This document shows positions 17,321-28,300 of a stretch of 64,000 nt of DNA, one piece after another; position 1 is the stretch's first letter, and each line of letters opens with the position of its first letter. Origin of the DNA: Advenella mimigardefordensis DPN7 (GTDB taxonomy: Bacteria; Pseudomonadota; Gammaproteobacteria; Burkholderiales; Burkholderiaceae_B); contig NZ_CP003915.1 in assembly GCF_000521505.1 (NCBI RefSeq), positions 2,542,001 to 2,606,000 on the forward strand, read 5' to 3'. The translations under genes and the position numbers were made by a program. Under the pieces are notes generated by a model that ran no database searches, had not been told where the DNA came from, and was given only the letters and a program-made list of their open reading frames with translations.

Positions 17321-17749
17321 TTAAGCTTTGGCGGCGACGATCACACTTGAGGCCTTGAAGATTGCCGTTGCTTTTACGCCAGTGGCCAGGCCCAGATTGT
17401 CAAAACTGGTGTTGGTGACAACTGCGCTGATCTTAACGTTGTTCCCGGCATCCATCACCACTTCCGAGTTCACGGCACCTTTGCTCACTTCGGTAATGGT
17501 GCCAGTCAGCTGATTTCTGGCGGAAAAAACCAGTCCGTCGACATCAGTCGCCATAACGATAGACGATGCCTTGATCAGCGCAAATACCTCCGCGCCTTCA
17601 GTCAGACGCAGATTCTGCGTGCTGCTTTCCGTAATAATGGCAACAATGTCCTGATCCGGGGAGATAGAGATAACAATTTCGTCATTCACCGCACCCGTAC
17701 GGATGAATTTGATTTTCCCTGGGAACTGATTTCGCGCGCTGATTTTCAT
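17321..17749 (-). CDS. Di-Mop molybdate-binding protein (molbindin, TOBE domains)
   Basis: 142 residues made of two tandem Mop/TOBE domains of about 68 residues each. Each begins with the hallmark SARNQ (SARNQFPGKIKFIRTGAVNDE and SARNQLTGTITEVSKGAVNSE) and ends in F-KASS-V. Molbindins are cytoplasmic oligomers that store or buffer molybdate. No molybdate transporter or molybdoenzyme is nearby, so it is an isolated gene. Identification is strong. Confidence 0.92.
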   Translation of the reverse strand: MKISARNQFPGKIKFIRTGAVNDEIVISISPDQDIVAIITESSTQNLRLTEGAEVFALIKASSIVMATDVDGLVFSARNQLTGTITEVSKGAVNSEVVMDAGNNVKISAVVTNTSFDNLGLATGVKATAIFKASSVIVAAKA

Positions 17750-17892
17750 TTGATATCCACTGATAGAATATTTACAACGGGCATTTTATCAAACATGCAG
17801 TGTTTCCCTACATGCCCACATGGACAGCAGCAACCAGAGCGAATAATAAGCGTTCAGTTTGACGTCCTGCTATGCCTATTTCCGGCACCACC

Positions 17893-18147
17893 CTATTTCT
17901 TGTATAAATGACGCCCAAGAACCAGACCAACCGCAGCCGCTGCCAGCAGCGCACCCAGCGGATTGCTGCGGGTGCCATCAACAAGGCAGTCCAGGAACGA
18001 ATTCACGGTATAGGCAGCATGGCCCGAAGCCTGTCGTATTTTTCCTTCTGCTTCCATTTCCGGATCATCAAAAACATCGCCCAGAGCCGATTGGCCTTTT
18101 CCTGCAAGTTCTTCAGCTTTACTCTTGATTGTATTCACACTTGTCAT
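17893..18147 (-). CDS. Small stress-type membrane-anchored protein (CsbD/DUF883-like)
   Basis: 84 residues from the ATG at 18147, with AGGTGA upstream; the 98-codon frame adds an unlikely leader. The N-terminal half (KSKAEELAGKGQSALGDVFD, then EMEAEGKIRQASGHA) resembles CsbD, while the C-terminal glycine-alanine hydrophobic segment (PLGALLAAAAVGLVLGRHLYKK) resembles the membrane anchor of DUF883/ElaB proteins, which tether to the inner membrane or ribosomes. Such proteins are often sigma-S or osmotic stress-induced. Confidence 0.7.
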   Translation of the reverse strand: MTSVNTIKSKAEELAGKGQSALGDVFDDPEMEAEGKIRQASGHAAYTVNSFLDCLVDGTRSNPLGALLAAAAVGLVLGRHLYKK

Positions 18148-18390
18148 AGATTCACCTTTCAGCGGAGAAAAGAGGCTATTTGTCCGCATAAATATATGAA
18201 AAACCGCCTCTGTCTATATCTTTAACATAGATTGGCGATCTTGATGATGAATCTTGACAAGGATTAACGATAACGTTTTGGAGGCTGTCAGACGATACCG
18301 CGACAAAGCGACAACCGGATTTCTTATATATTTCTTGCGGCGCAGCAATGCTGCGCAAGCCGTAGTTAGCCGGCTTGCGCAAAACCGGGT

Positions 18391-19245
18391 TTATCTGGCA
18401 GAAGGTAGATTTGCAGCGCTTACCACTTTGAATGTTACCCGGCGATTAGGCGACAGGCAGCTAATCAGTGCGGTCCGACTCATCGACTTATCACACTGTG
18501 CAAACGCCGTCGTCTCACCTGCCCCTTGGGCACTCATAATGCTTAGCGGAATCCCCAACGTCCCCAGGTATTGCCTGACCGTTGACGCCCGTCTTTGGGA
18601 AAGGCTGCGATTGTAGCTCTCGGAGCCAAGCGGGTCGGTATATCCCGTTATCTCAATCGACTCTATCGCACCCAACTGGGCAATATTGCGTGCCAGATTC
18701 TGCAATTTTTCCTTGCCGGACGCGGTCAGATTTTTCAGATCTGACTTATCGAAAGCAAATACACCATCTGCCGCCAAATCGAATTGTTGTACTGCTCGCT
18801 TGCTTTGTGCATGACCAAGGCGACATAAAGCATTCGGCTCGCCAACCGGGCGCATAAAGAAGCTCTGCGCCCGATGATCCTTGTCAAACAATACTTTGAA
18901 TTGACATGTGGTTACGCTGTTTTTACCATTTTTTGAAGTGTGGAAATTAAATAAATAGTCCCATTCCCGTACGCCAAAAAATCCTTCTCTGAAATGTGGG
19001 CGTCCCAGCAGGTAGTAAAGCTGATCTTTGGTCATGCCAGCCTTAACCTCGTTCAATGAGCTGCGATTGGGAAACGTACCCTGGCCATCATTGAAGGTTA
19101 CCCTCCCTGGTTCCGGAAACACGGGATTGTCCGTCGTACCATCTGCGGCGACATTACTAAGTGACGAACATCCGCCCAGAAACAGACTGGCAGCCAACAC
19201 TGTTGCCACAACTACACTTTTGCTTGTTGAATATTTCATCATCAT
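18391..19245 (-). CDS. OmpA/BamE-domain lipoprotein, TpgA-like partner of the trimeric autotransporter
   Basis: 284 residues. The signal ends in LGGC (Cys26), indicating a lipoprotein. A SmpA/OmlA (BamE-like) domain spans about 62-105 (NEVKAGMTKDQLYYLLGRPH, EWDYLFNF). An OmpA C-terminal peptidoglycan-binding domain spans about 165-278 (GYTDPLGSESYNRSLSQRRA; the Asp/Arg pair binds diaminopimelate). This domain order matches TpgA, which in Acinetobacter Tol 5 forms a complex with the AtaA adhesin and peptidoglycan. It begins 66 bases after the giant adhesin gene on the same strand, so the same role is a strong inference. Three consecutive ATG codons make the exact start uncertain. Confidence 0.85.
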   Translation of the reverse strand: MMMKYSTSKSVVVATVLAASLFLGGCSSLSNVAADGTTDNPVFPEPGRVTFNDGQGTFPNRSSLNEVKAGMTKDQLYYLLGRPHFREGFFGVREWDYLFNFHTSKNGKNSVTTCQFKVLFDKDHRAQSFFMRPVGEPNALCRLGHAQSKRAVQQFDLAADGVFAFDKSDLKNLTASGKEKLQNLARNIAQLGAIESIEITGYTDPLGSESYNRSLSQRRASTVRQYLGTLGIPLSIMSAQGAGETTAFAQCDKSMSRTALISCLSPNRRVTFKVVSAANLPSAR

Positions 19246-19271
19246 CCAAAATCATTCATCTGTTAATCTGC

Positions 19272-19293
19272 AGCCCCGGCCACGGCCGGGGCT
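19272..19293 (-). terminator. Strong intercistronic hairpin between adhesin and TpgA-like gene
   Basis: Perfect 10-base arms AGCCCCGGCC and GGCCGGGGCT with a two-base spacer lie 18 bases past the adhesin stop. No U-tract follows in the minus direction, so it probably attenuates or stabilises the transcript rather than stopping it fully. That would set the ratio of adhesin to its periplasmic partner. Confidence 0.5.
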
Positions 19294-19311
19294 ATCTTTA
19301 GATCGACTGGC

Positions 19312-22300
19312 TTACCATTGATAGCCAACACCCGCGCCAACCATCGTTTTGCCACGTGTATTGCCACTTACGCTACCCTTGATGATCCAGTTGCCGTTTT
19401 CGGATACCTTGGATAGACCGGCAGCAAAACCTTGCTGGCCAACATATCGGGCGGTTGCCAGAGCAAACATGCTCTTGCCTGGCAAGTAGGCTTGCGGCAG
19501 GTTCGCCATGGCACCTGCAGTTGCGCTACCGGCATTGGCATCCTTGGCCACACGGTCCAGATTGCCTTGCAGACGGTTAAGTGCCGTAGCCGTACCACCA
19601 GCCAGACTGTGCAACTGACCACCAGTGACTGCGTCCGTACTACCTTCGGCAATCTCGCCTGGCTTCAGATTGGTGATTGGCTTGCCAGCTGCGTCAATAC
19701 CAGACTGGGTCATGGCAGGGCCATCGATCACGCCAAGATAGGATTTGGCAGAGATCGCATCCCCTTCCATTCGGTCAGCCCTGATCGACTCGAAGGTCAC
19801 GTTCGGCGCCGTAGCAACAGTAATCTGGTTGCCATCCCGGGTCAGCTCGATATTGCGTCCCTGGTTGAAGCCTACGGTCGAACCAGCCGCGACTTTCTGC
19901 GGCGTATCGTTATTCAGCTGCAATTGCCATCCGCGATCGGCAACTTCACCAATGCCACTTAACGCATCAGCTACGTTGTGGTAGGTGTTATTACCAACGT
20001 GGAAGGTCGAATCAAGCTTGCCGGTTTCAGCATTGAAGCGTGTATCGCCACCCAATGTGCTGGCAATACTCTCGCCAAGGCCGTAGAGCTGTTGCCCATT
20101 GACGGCCTGCAGGCTGTCTGCGGAAAGCTTCGCCTTGGCCACATTGTTCAAGCTAACCGGCGCACTTGCGTCCTGACCCACCAATGTGACTGAGTTGGTC
20201 TTGCCAAACGGATCGGCCACTGGCGCATTATTACCATTCGCCTGATTGGTCTGGGTATATTGCAGTGGCGAGCTGGCTGCAGACACACTAACGGTGGATA
20301 CACCATTTTGCTCTGTCACGCCGACTCTGGTATGCGCATTGCCGGCAACAAAGCGAACCTGTTCGCCCGTAGCCACATTTGCAACAATACCGTCAGATCC
20401 GGCGATGTCCCAACCGCGTCGTGCAATCGCACCAACATTGCTGTTGATTGCATCCAGAGCGCCGTTCACACTCGTGAACCGCTGGTCGCCCACTTTCAGC
20501 GCAGCTGTAATTTCACCAGTCTCGGGATCAAAAGTGCTATCCCCACCGAAAGCGGCTGCGGTGCTGCTGCCCACTTTGAACAACTGGCTGGCATTGACCG
20601 CGTCTTTGCTATCTTTGGACAGCGTACCTGCAGCCAGATTAGTCAGTTTCTTGTCTTTCAGATCAAGACCCGTACTGCTCAGGACAGGGCCGCCATTGTT
20701 AATAGTCAGGCTATCAGCCGTCAGATTAGCTGCGGTGGCAAACGTCAGCTCGTTACCGTTGCGGGTTACGTTGATGTTTGTACCGTCGATGAACTTGACG
20801 GTATCACCGGGAGCCACTTTGCTGGCGGTGTCACCATTGGCTTGCAGATTGAAGCCTTTAGACGCCACTTCCGTAGTCGCAGCCAGTGTAGAGTTCAGAT
20901 CACCCAGCGCATCGTTCACGTTAGTGAAGTTCTTCTCTCCCACTTTCAGTGATGGTGTAACCACACCTGTAGCTGGATCGAATGCGCTGTCACCACCGAA
21001 GGCAGATGCTGTGCTGTTGCCAACTGCGAACAACTGACTACCGTTGACAGCATCTTTACTGTCTGCTGCCAATGTGCCGGCTGCCACATTGGTCAGTTTC
21101 TTGTCTTTCAGATCAAGACCTGTGCTACTCAGGACAGGGCCGCCGTTGTTAATAGTCAGGCTATCAGCCGTCAGATTAGCTGTGGTGGCAAACGTCAGCT
21201 CGTTACCGTTGCGGGTTACGTTGATGTTTGTACCGTCGATGAACTTGACGGTATCACCGGGAGCCACTTTGCTGGCGGTGTCACCATTGGCTTGCAGATT
21301 GAAGCCTTTAGACGCCACTTCCGTAGTCGCAGCCAGTGTAGAGTTCAGATCACCCAGCGCATCGTTCACGTTAGTGAAGTTCCTCTCTCCCACTTTCAGT
21401 GATGGTGTAACCACACCCGTAGCTGGATCGAATGCGCTGTCACCACCGAAGGCAGATGCTGTGCTGTTGCCAACTGCGAACAACTGACTACCGTTGACAG
21501 CATCTTTACTGTCTGCTGCCAATGTGCCGGCTGCCACATTGGTCAGTTTCTTGTCTTTCAGATCAAGACCTGTGCTACTCAGGACAGGGCCGCCGTTGTT
21601 AATAGTCAGGCTATCAGCCGTCAGATTAGCTGTGGTGGCAAACGTCAGCTCGTTACCGTTGCGGGTTACGTTGATGTTTGTACCGTCGATGAACTTGACG
21701 GTATCACCGGGAGCCACTTTGCTGGCGGTGTCACCATTGGCTTGCAGATTGAAGCCTTTAGACGCCACTTCCGTAGTCGCAGCCAGTGTAGAGTTCAGAT
21801 CACCCAGCGCATCGTTCACGTTAGTGAAGTTCTTCTCACCGACTTTGAGCGATGGAGTTACCACACCTGTAGCAGGATCGAAGGCACTGTCACCACCGAA
21901 GGCCGATGCTGTGCTGTTGCCTACAGCGAACAACTGACTACCGTTGACAGCATCTTTGCTGTCTGCGGCCAATGTACCGGCTGCCACATTGGTCAGTTTC
22001 TTGTCTTTCAGGTCAATGCCGGTGCTACCCAGTACTGGACCACCGTTATTGATCGTCAGGCTGTCGGCGGTGAGGTTCGCAGCAGTACCAATCGTCAGAT
22101 CGTTACCATTGCGCGTTACGTTGATGTTCGTACCATCAAGGAACTGCACTTTATCGCCGGGAGCCACTTTAGTTGCAGTATCCCCATTGGCTTGCAGGTT
22201 GAAGCCTTTAGATGCCACTTCCGTAGTCGCAGCCAGTGTAGTGCTCAGATCACCCAAGGCATCATTCACGTTGGTGAAGTTCTTCTCTCCCACTTTCAGT

Positions 22301-25300
22301 GATGGTGTAACCACACCTGTAGCAGGATCGAAGGCACTATCACCACCGAAGGCCGAGGCTGTGCTGTTACCTACAGCGAACAACTGGCCGGCGTTAACAC
22401 CATCTTTGCTGTCTGCAGCTAATGTGCCCGCACCAACGTTCGTGAGCTTCTTGTCTTTCAGATCAATGCCGGTGCTGCCCAGTACTGGACCACCGTTATT
22501 GATCGTCAGGCTGTCGGCTGTCAGCGCAGATGTTGTGGCGATCGTCAGATCGTTACCATTGCGGGTTACGTTGATGCTCGTACCATCAAGGAACTGCACT
22601 TTATCGCCGGGAGCCACTTTAGTTGCAGTATCCCCATTGGCTTGCAGGTTGAAGCCTTTAGATGCCACTTCCGTAGTCGCAGTCAGTGTAGTGTTCAGAT
22701 CACCCAAGGCATCATTCACGTTGGTGAAGTTCTTCTCTCCCACTTTCAGTGATGGTGTAACCACACCTGTAGCAGGATCGAAGGCACTGTCACCACCGAA
22801 GGCCGATGCTGTGCTGTTGCCTACAGCGAACAACTGACTACCGTTGACAGCATCTTTGCTGTCTGCGGCCAATGTACCGGCTGCCACATTGGTCAGTTTC
22901 TTGTCTTTCAGGTCAATGCCGGTGCTACCCAGTACTGGACCACCGTTGTTGATCGTCAAGCTGTCGGCTGTCAGCGCAGATGTTGTGGCGATCGTCAGAT
23001 CGTTACCATTGCGGGTTACGTTGATGTTCGTACCATCAAGGAACTGCACTTTATCGCCGGGAGCCACTTTAGTTGCAGTATCCCCATTGGCTTGCAGGTT
23101 GAAGCCTTTAGATGCCACTTCCGTAGTCGCAGTCAGTGTAGTGTTCAGATCACCCAAGGCATCATTCACGTTGGTGAAGTTCTTCTCTCCCACTTTCAGT
23201 GATGGTGTAACCACACCTGTAGCAGGATCGAAGGCACTGTCACCACCGAAGGCCGATGCTGTGCTGTTGCCTACAGCGAACAACTGACTACCGTTGACAG
23301 CATCTTTGCTGTCTGCGGCCAATGTACCGGCTGCCACATTGGTCAGTTTCTTGTCTTTCAGGTCAATGCCGGTGCTACCCAGTACTGGACCACCGTTGTT
23401 GATCGTCAAGCTGTCGGCTGTCAGCGCAGATGTTGTGGCGATCGTCAGATCGTTACCATTGCGGGTTACGTTGATGTTCGTACCATCAAGGAACTGCACT
23501 TTATCGCCGGGAGCCACTTTAGTTGCAGTATCCCCATTGGCTTGCAGGTTGAAGCCTTTAGATGCCACTTCCGTAGTCGCAGTCAGTGTAGTGTTCAGAT
23601 CACCCAAGGCATCATTCACGTTAGTGAAGTTCTTCTCACCGACTTTGAGCGAAGGAGTTACCACGCCCGTAGCAGGATCGAAGGCACTGTCACCACCGAA
23701 GGCCGATGCTGTGCTGTTGCCGACTGCGAACAACTGACTACCGTTGACAGCATCTTTGCTGTCTGCGGCCAATGTACCGGCTGCCACATTGGTCAGTTTC
23801 TTGTCTTTCAGATCAAGACCTGTACTGCTCAGGACCGGTCCGCCATTGTTGATGGTCAGGCTATCTGCCGTCAGGTTAGCTGCGGTGGCAAACGTCAGAT
23901 CGTTACCATTGCGGGTTACATTAATATTAGTGCCGTCAAGGAATTGAACCTTATCGCCGGGCGCAACTTTAGTTGCAGTATCCCCATTGGCCTGCAGGTT
24001 GAAGCCTTTAGATGCTACTTCCGTAGTCGCAGCCAGTGTAGTGTTCAGATCACCCAGCGCATCATTCACGTTAGTGAAGTTCTTCTCACCGACTTTGAGC
24101 GAAGGAGTTACCACGCCCGTAGCAGGATCGAAGGCACTGTCACCACCGAAGGCCGATGCTGTGCTGTTGCCGACTGCAAACAGCTGGCTGGCGTTAACAC
24201 CGTCTTTACTGTCTGCTGCCAATGTACCGGCTGCCACATTAGTCAGTTTCTTGTCTTTCAGATCAAGACCTGTACTGCTCAGGACAGGGCCGCCGTTGTT
24301 GATCTTCAGACTGTCGGCTGTCAGCGCTGAAGTGGTCGCGATCGTCAGGTCGTTACCATTGCGGGTTACGTTGATGTTCGTACCATCAAGGAACTGCACT
24401 TTATCGCCGGGAGCCACTTTGCTGGCGGTGTCACCATTGGCCTGAAGGTTCCAACCTTTAGAGGCTTCAGCCGTGGTATTTTCCAGGGTGGTGTTCAGGT
24501 CACCCAAAGCTTCGTTCACGTTGGTGAAGTTCTTCTCACCGACTTTGAGCGAAGGAGTTACCACGCCCGTAGCTGGATCGAAGGCACTGTCACCACCGAA
24601 GGCCGATGCTGTGCTGTTGCCGACTGCAAACAGCTGGCTGGCGTTAACACCGTCTTTACTGTCTGCTGCCAATGTGCCGGCTGTCAGATTAGTCAGTTTC
24701 TTGTCTTTCAGATCAAGACCTGTGCTGCTCAGGACAGGGCCGCCGTTGTTAATAGTCAGGCTATCTGCCGTCAGCGCAGGTGCAGTCGCGATCGTCAGGT
24801 CGTTACCATTGCGGGTTACGTTGATGTTAGTACCATCAAGGAACTGCACTTTATCGCCAGGAGCCACTTTAGTAGCAGTATCCCCATTGGCCTGCAGATT
24901 CCAACCTTTATTGGCTTCAGCTGTGGTATTTGCCAGGGTGGTGTTCAGGTCACCCAGGGCGTCGTTCACGTTGGTGAAATTCTTCTCACCGACTTTGAGC
25001 GATGGAGTTACCACGCCCGTAGCTGGATCGAAGGCACTGTCACCACCGAAGGCCGATGCTGTGCTGTTGCCGACGGCGAACAACTGACTACCGTTGACAG
25101 CATCTTTACTGTCTGCAGCCAATGTACCGCCTGCCACATTGGTCAGTTTCTTGTCTTTCAGATCGATGCCCGTGCTACCCAGTACTGGACCACCGTTATT
25201 GATCGTCAGAGTATCGGCTGTGAGGTTCGCAGCAGTGCCAATCGTCAGATCGTTACCATTGCGAGTTACATTAATATTAGTGCCGTCAAGGAATTGAACC

Positions 25301-28300
25301 TTATCGCCAGGGGCAACCTTGCTGGCGGCATCTCCATTGGCTTGCAGGTTCCATCCTTTTGAGGCTTCAGCCGTGGTATTTTCCAGGGTGGTGTTCAGAT
25401 CACCCAGGGCGTCGTTCACGTTGGTGAAGCTCTTCTCTCCTACTTTGAGCGAAGGAGTTACCACGCCCGTAGCTGGATCGAAGGCACTGTCACCACCGAG
25501 GGCCGATGCCGTGCTGTTGCCGACGGCGAACAACTGGCTGGCATTAACACCGTCTTTGCTGTCTGCAGCTAATGTGCCCGCACCAACGTTCGTGAGCTTC
25601 TTATCTTTCAGATCGATGCCGGTGCTACCCAGCACTGGACCACCGTTGTTGATCGTCAAGCTGTCGGCTGTCAGCGCAGATGTTGTGGCGATCGTCAGAT
25701 CGTTACCATTGCGGGTTACGTTGATGTTGGTGCCGTCAAGGAACTGCACTTTATCACCTGGCGCAACTTTAGTTGCGGTATCCCCATTGGCTTGCAGATT
25801 CCAGCCCTTGCCGGCTTCGGCCAACGCATTGTCAGCCGTGGCTTTCACGCTATCCAGTTGAGAGAAGTTCACTGCATCGCCGGCTTCTGTACCATCAGCC
25901 AGACCTGCGATTTTCTTATTGCCCATGGCAATGCCATTGCCATTCAGCGCAGGGCCACCATTGTTGATGGTCAGGCTATCAGCAGTGAGGTTAGCTGCAG
26001 TGCCAATTGTCAGATCGTTACCGCTGCGCGTTACGGTGATGTTGGTACCATCAAGGAACTGCACTTTGTCGCCAGGAGCCACTTTGCTGGCGGTATCGCC
26101 GTTGGCTTGCAGATTCCATCCTTTAGAGGCTTCAGCCGTGGTATTTGCCAGGGTGGTGTTCAGCTCACCCAGGGCTTCGTTCACGTTGCTGAAGTTCTTC
26201 TCACCGACTTTGAGCGAAGGAGTTACCACGCCCGTAGCGGGATCGAAGGCACTGTCACCACCGAGGGCAGATGCTGTGCTGTTGCCGACTGCAAACAGCT
26301 GGCTGGCATTAACACCGTCTTTGCTGTCTGCTGCTAATGTGCCCGCACCAACGTTCGTGAGCTTCTTGTCTTTCATATCAAGACCTGTACTGCTCAGGAC
26401 CGGTCCGCCATTGTTGATGGTCAGGCTATCTGCCGTCAGCCCAGGTGCGGTCGCGATCGTCAGATCGTTACCATTGCGGGTTACGTTGATGTTTGTACCG
26501 TCGATGAACTTGACGGTATCACCGGGAGCCACTTTGCTGGCGGTGTCATCATTGGCTTGCAGGTTGAAGCCTTTAGATGCTACTTCCGTAGTCGCAGCCA
26601 GTGTAGTGTTCAGATCACCCAAGGCATCATTCACGTTGGTGAAGTTCTTCTCTCCCACTTTCAGTGATGGTGTAACCACACCTGTAGCAGGATCGAAGGC
26701 ACTGTCACCACCGAAGGCCGAGGCTGTGCTGTTGCCGACGGCATACAGCTGGCTGGCGTTAACACCGTCTTTACTGTCTGCAGCTAATGTGCCCGCACCA
26801 ACGTTCGTGAGCTTCTTGTCTTTCAGATCGATGCCGGTGCTACCCAGTACTGGACCACCGTTGTTGATCGTCAAGCTGTCGGCTGTCAGCGCAGATGTTG
26901 TGGCGATCGTCAGATCGTTACCATTGCGGGTTACATTGATGTTCGTGCCATCAAGAAACTGCACTTTGTCGCCAGGAGCCACTTTGCTGGCGGTATCGCC
27001 GTTGGCTTGCAGATTCCATCCTTTTGAGGCTTCAGCCGTGGTATTTTCCAGGGTGGTGTTCAGATCACCCAGGGCGTCGTTCACGTTGGTGAAGCTCTTC
27101 TCTCCTACTTTGAGCGAAGGAGTTACCACGCCCGTAGCTGGATCGAAGGCACTGTCACCACCGAGGGCCGATGCCGTGCTGTTGCCGACGGCGAACAACT
27201 GGCTGGCATTAACACCGTCTTTGCTGTCTGCAGCTAATGTGCCCGCACCAACGTTCGTGAGCTTCTTGTCTTTCAGATCGATGCCGGTGCTACCCAGTAC
27301 TGGACCACCGTTGTTGATCGTCAAGCTGTCGGCTGTCAGCGCTGAAGTGGTCGCAATCGTCAGATCGTTACCATTGCGGGTTACGTTGATGTTGGTGCCG
27401 TCAAGGAACTGCACTTTATCACCTGGCGCAACTTTAGTTGCGGTATCCCCATTGGCTTGCAGATTCCAGCCCTTGCCGGCTTCGGCCAACGCATTGTCAG
27501 CCGTGGTTTTCACGCTATCCAGTTGAGAGAAGTTCACTGCATCGCCGGCTTCTGTACCATCAGCCAGACCTGCGATTTTCTTATTGCCCATGGCAATGCC
27601 ATTGCCATTCAGTGCAGGGCCACCATTGTTGATGGTCAGGCTATCAGCAGTGAGGTTAGCTGCAGTGCCAATTGTCAGATCGTTACCGCTGCGCGTTACG
27701 GTGATGTTGGTACCGTCAAGGAATTGCACTTTATCGCCAGGAGCCACTTTGCTTGCAGTATCGCCATTGGCTTGCAAGTTCCAGCCCTTGCTGGCTTCGG
27801 CCATGGCATTGGCTGCCTGAGTCGCGGCATTGTCAGCCGTGGTTTTCACGCCGTCCAATTGTGAGAAATTCACTGCATCGCCGGCTTCTGTGCCATCAGC
27901 CAGGCCGGTGATTTTCTTGTTGCCCATGGCAATGCCATTACCATTCAGTGCTGGGCCACCATTGTTGATGGTCAGGCTATCGGCCGTCAGCACAGGTGTG
28001 GTGGCGATCGTCAGATCGTTACCGCTGCGGGTTACGTTGATGTTAGTGCCGTCAAGGAACTGCACTTTATCGCCAGGAGCCACTTTGCTTGCAGTATCGC
28101 CGTTAGCTTGCAGGTTCCATCCTTTGCTGGCTTCGGCCATAGCATTGCCAGCCTGCGTAGCGGCATTGTCAGCCGTGGTTTTCACGCCGTCCAATTGTGA
28201 GAAATTCACTGCATCGCCGGCTTCTGTGCCATCAGCCAGACCTGTGATTTTCTTGTTACCCATGGCAATGCCATTGCCGTTCAGTACAGGGCCACCATTG

